DNA of 7,699 bases from Candidatus Bathyarchaeota archaeon (GTDB lineage: Archaea; Thermoproteota; DRAE01). The notes below the pieces were generated by a model, which saw nothing but the letters and a program-made list of their open reading frames with translations, ran no database searches and was not told the origin of the DNA. Made by a program: the position numbers and the translations under genes. The stretch is taken from contig DRAE01000123.1 of assembly GCA_011041895.1 (NCBI GenBank), positions 1 to 7,699 on the forward strand. The letters run 5' to 3'. Positions 5,609-7,699 of the stretch are shown piece by piece; within the stretch, counting starts at the first letter, position 1, and every line of letters starts with the position of its first letter.

Positions 5609-5896
5609 ATGGCGAGAAAGAGAAAAAGCAGAGGCAGAAGTAAAGGTTCAAAAGGTAGGCAAGAAACTGTTCCATGCAGCCGATGCAAGAGAATGGTTCC
5701 CAGAGATAAAGCGAAAAAAGTTACCAGATGGGTATCTTACGTTGACCCATATACTAGAAGGCTTTTAGAGCAAGCTGGTGCAATTATCCCAAAGAGAAAA
5801 GTCGTGGAGTATTACTGCATATCATGTGCAATCCACTATGGACTAGTTAAAATAAGGTCGAGAGATGAGCGTAGGTTAAAAGAGAAAATGGCCTAA
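5609..5896 (+). CDS. rps26e: Ribosomal protein S26e (eS26)
   Basis: Component of the small ribosomal subunit, located near the mRNA exit site in eukaryotic ribosomes; found in TACK/Asgard archaea and eukaryotes. The 95-residue product has a basic N-terminus (MARKRKSRGRSKGSKGR), VPCSRCKRMVPRDKAKKVT with C23/C26, the linker RWVSYVDP, and VVEYYCISCAIHYGLVKIR with C70/C73. This gives the four-cysteine zinc site and the characteristic CAxHxxxVKxR segment. ATG 5609 is chosen because the protein then starts exactly at the family N-terminus; an in-frame ATG at 5579 would add 10 residues and lies too close to the TATA-like box. The PfkB kinase starts 2 bp after its stop, so the two are probably cotranscribed. 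Confidence 0.95.
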   Translation: MARKRKSRGRSKGSKGRQETVPCSRCKRMVPRDKAKKVTRWVSYVDPYTRRLLEQAGAIIPKRKVVEYYCISCAIHYGLVKIRSRDERRLKEKMA

Positions 5897-5898
5897 CC

Positions 5899-6840
5899 TT
5901 GTCCACGGCAATTATAGGCCACATTACAATAGATGAGATAAAGTTTGAAAAGAGTGGCAGAAAGTACTTGCTATGCGGTGGCCCTCCCGTATATATTTCA
6001 AATGCATTATCGATTTTTACCAAGCCAATTATAGTATCTACGATAGGCTACGATTTTCCACGTTTTTTCATGAGTAGAATACGTGAAAAATCTATTCCAT
6101 GTATCAAAATAGATAGGCGAAGGAGAACCACCAGGTTCCTACTAGTTTATGATGAAAACTACGAGCGAAAAATGTATCTCCTGGGCAAGTGCTCAAAAAT
6201 ATCATGGTCACAAGTAGCTAATTGCCTCACCGAGGACGTCAGGAACATAATAGTTAGCCCGGTAATTGGTGAGATGTCATATAAAACAGTTGCGGAGATG
6301 AAGACGAACCTAGACGTAGATATATCATTAGATGCTCAAGGATTTGTTAGGAAAGTGAATTCATGCTCTAAGGTAATCATTGTAAGATCCCGTACACTGG
6401 AGAAATTGATTCCCATGATAGACATTCTAAAGATAAGCCTGGATGAAATCAAAGGTGTTCCTGAGGGAAATCCAATTCCCTTTCTGAAGATGTGCTTTAG
6501 AAGGAATTCCAGCATAAAAGTTCTCCTAACACTTGGACGGAAAGGATGTCTTCTAGCATCACATGATACACTCGTATACGCTAAACCTCCTAAGAACATC
6601 GAAATAGTTGACCCAACTGGAGCCGGGGATATCCTTCTTGGAATATATTCCTACCTAACTGTTCTCAAAGGATTTGACGATGAAGAAGCAATTGCACTTG
6701 CTGTTGCATTCGCTTCATTCTCAATAGGTTATGTTGGACCATTTACAAACTATAGCCTATCTCACATAGACAAACTCGAAGGAGAAATCACAATTGAAAC
6801 AATTTCCTCTATGGAAAGTATAATAGGTAGAATCTTGTAA
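5899..6840 (+). CDS. PfkB-family carbohydrate/polyol kinase
   Basis: ATP-dependent ribokinase-fold kinase that phosphorylates a sugar, nucleoside or polyol. Length is 313 residues, normal. It begins with the canonical strand IIGHITIDEI (5-14) and then has CGGPPVYISNA (26-36, first PfkB signature), VSTIGYDF (46-53), TTRFLLVYDENYERKMYLL (77-95), DAQGFVRK (145-152), KISLDEI (178-184), LTLGRKGCLL (210-219) and DPTGAGD (238-244), with D244 as catalytic base in the anion-hole motif. The DxQGFxR and TTRF...YER segments resemble archaeal PfkB members such as the myo-inositol kinase type, but the substrate cannot be read from the sequence. The start is TTG 5899, 2 bp after the S26e stop, with no clear Shine-Dalgarno; no ATG exists near the expected N-terminus. 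No 6-phosphofructokinase role should be assumed. Confidence 0.88.
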   Translation: MSTAIIGHITIDEIKFEKSGRKYLLCGGPPVYISNALSIFTKPIIVSTIGYDFPRFFMSRIREKSIPCIKIDRRRRTTRFLLVYDENYERKMYLLGKCSKISWSQVANCLTEDVRNIIVSPVIGEMSYKTVAEMKTNLDVDISLDAQGFVRKVNSCSKVIIVRSRTLEKLIPMIDILKISLDEIKGVPEGNPIPFLKMCFRRNSSIKVLLTLGRKGCLLASHDTLVYAKPPKNIEIVDPTGAGDILLGIYSYLTVLKGFDDEEAIALAVAFASFSIGYVGPFTNYSLSHIDKLEGEITIETISSMESIIGRIL

Positions 6841-6883
6841 AATATGCTGAAAACGAGAATATCGAGTGATTTATGTGGGGCGG
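6838..6883 (+). promoter_or_regulatory. Promoter and ribosome-site region of apgM
   Basis: TAAAATAT (6838-6845) overlaps the PfkB stop codon and is TATA-like. It predicts transcription start near 6868, about 20 nt before TTG 6889. GGGGCGG (6877-6883) lies 5 nt before that TTG and is the same heptamer found before the S26e start. Readthrough from the S26e-PfkB transcript is equally possible. Confidence 0.4.
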
Positions 6884-6888
6884 CTGCA

Positions 6889-7699
6889 TTGAAGATTCTT
6901 CTAATAGTGCTTGACGGAGGCGCTGATAGGCCTATTTCAGAAATAGGGTTCAAAACCCCTTTTGAGGAGGCATACACTCCTAACATGGATTTTCTCGCTT
7001 CCATAGGAAAATGCGGCTTAATGTATCCTCTTTCACCTGGAGTGGCTCCGGGAAGCGATGTTGCGCACTTATGTATACTCGGATTTGACCCATCTAAATA
7101 TTATACTGGAAGAGGATGCTTTGAAGCTCTTGGGGCATTCATAAAACTATCTGAGAACGATGTGGCATTTAGAGGTAACCTTGCAACTGTAGATGAGCAT
7201 TTTAATGTGATCGATAGAAGGGCAGGTAGAATTAGCACGGGCGAAGCTAGGGAACTTTTAAAAAACTTGAAAAAAATCACCATAGATGATTTCCCAGATG
7301 TAGAAATCATGATTAAACACACCGTGGAGCATAGATGTGTAGTTGTCTTAAGAGGAGCCAATATCTCAGATAAGGTTTCTCCATCCGATCCCGGCATAGA
7401 GGAAGTTAAGGTTCAAGAAATAAAGCCTACCCATCTAAGTGATGCCGCTACTCGAACAGCTAGGATCCTAAACATGTTCACGGAGATTGTACATGAATAC
7501 CTCAAGGATCACCCAGTTAACGTGGAGCGTGTAAATGCGGGGAAACCTCCTGCAAATATTATTCTTTTAAGGGGGGCTTCAAGGAAGGCTAATATCCCCT
7601 CATTTAGTGAGACATATAGTCTAACTGGAGCCTGCATATGCGGAGTTCCCTTGGTAAGAGGCGTATGCATAGCTGTCGGCTTAGAGGCTATGACCGCTA
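6889..7699 (+). CDS. apgM: 2,3-bisphosphoglycerate-independent phosphoglycerate mutase, archaeal type, 3'-truncated
   Basis: Interconverts 3- and 2-phosphoglycerate in glycolysis/gluconeogenesis (alkaline-phosphatase superfamily, two metal ions). The frame stays open to the right edge: 270 residues of an enzyme usually about 400 long. Visible motifs are LIVLDGGADRP (5-15) with metal ligand D9, APGSDVAHLCILGFDP (53-68) with the phospho-accepting Ser S56, YYTGRGCFEALG (71-82), DVAFRGNLAT (91-100), DRRAGRI (109-115), KPTHLSDAATRTARI (179-193), HPVN (208-211) and KPPANIILLRGA (219-230). Together these are diagnostic of ApgM. TTG 6889 gives the normal MKILLIVLDG start with GGGGCGG upstream. An in-frame ATG at 6844 would add 15 residues without conservation or a ribosome site, so it is the less likely alternative. 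The C-terminal metal-binding part lies outside the window. Confidence 0.92.
   Translation, partial: MKILLIVLDGGADRPISEIGFKTPFEEAYTPNMDFLASIGKCGLMYPLSPGVAPGSDVAHLCILGFDPSKYYTGRGCFEALGAFIKLSENDVAFRGNLATVDEHFNVIDRRAGRISTGEARELLKNLKKITIDDFPDVEIMIKHTVEHRCVVVLRGANISDKVSPSDPGIEEVKVQEIKPTHLSDAATRTARILNMFTEIVHEYLKDHPVNVERVNAGKPPANIILLRGASRKANIPSFSETYSLTGACICGVPLVRGVCIAVGLEAMTA

Noticed and set aside
5586..5768. Second plus-strand frame over the S26e gene
   Set aside because: Out of frame with the clear S26e motifs; it is a by-product of the purine-rich basic coding sequence.
6844..6888. ATG 6844 as the apgM start
   Set aside because: In frame, but the added 15 residues have no family counterpart, and the ATG overlaps a TATA-like stretch with no ribosome site; TTG 6889 gives the normal N-terminus with GGGGCGG upstream.
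1..7699. tRNA, rRNA, CRISPR, insertion sequence or prophage genes
   Set aside because: I looked for cloverleaf-like T-loop words, regularly spaced repeats, terminal inverted repeats and transposase or integrase motifs and saw none; intergenic gaps are all under 70 bp.

Overview
The window is a compact archaeal chromosome segment of roughly 40% GC by eye, rich in ATA, AGA and AGG codons. A gene for ribosomal protein S26e, which among archaea is found in the TACK/Asgard side and not in Euryarchaeota, points to a Thermoproteota-like (TACK) lineage. A class I lysyl-tRNA synthetase-type protein, an archaeal ApgM-type phosphoglycerate mutase, a CDP-alcohol phosphatidyltransferase of archaetidylinositol-phosphate-synthase type and AT-rich TATA-like promoters agree with this. 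The exact lineage cannot be fixed from the sequence. There are no mobile elements, CRISPR arrays or recognisable tRNA/rRNA genes.

Layout. (1) 1-2441, plus strand: the 3' part of an RraA-family gene, then panE (ketopantoate reductase), then coaBC (phosphopantothenoylcysteine synthetase/decarboxylase). The genes are almost contiguous, and panE/coaBC overlap as TTGA, so this looks like an operon that includes coenzyme A synthesis. (2) 2443-2862, minus strand: a small unrecognised membrane-anchored or secreted protein. Its stop codon lies one base from that of coaBC, and it is divergent from the next block across a 65-bp AT-rich spacer. (3) 2928-3891, plus strand: a CDP-alcohol phosphatidyltransferase (probable polar-lipid headgroup synthase) overlapping an unrecognised 124-residue beta-rich protein. 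(4) 3935-5545, plus strand: a class I LysRS-family protein with several changed active-site motifs. (5) 5609-7699, plus strand: ribosomal protein S26e, a PfkB-family kinase starting 2 bp after it, and a 3'-truncated apgM.

How the genes may work together. panE and coaBC act in one pathway (pantoate to 4'-phosphopantetheine), though the intervening archaeal enzymes (pantoate kinase, phosphopantothenate synthetase) are not here. The phosphatidyltransferase probably joins an inositol-phosphate-type headgroup to CDP-archaeol, and the PfkB kinase further on could supply a phosphorylated polyol such as inositol phosphate, but this is inference. ApgM belongs to the lower part of glycolysis/gluconeogenesis.

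The least ordinary items are the divergent LysRS-like protein, two unrecognised small proteins, a Cys in place of the usual Asn/His in the CoaC substrate motif, and several leader or intergenic structures: a hairpin over a candidate panE ribosome site, a GC hairpin one base before the S26e start, and a symmetric convergent terminator. No clear new multi-gene system is visible; most of the window is housekeeping.
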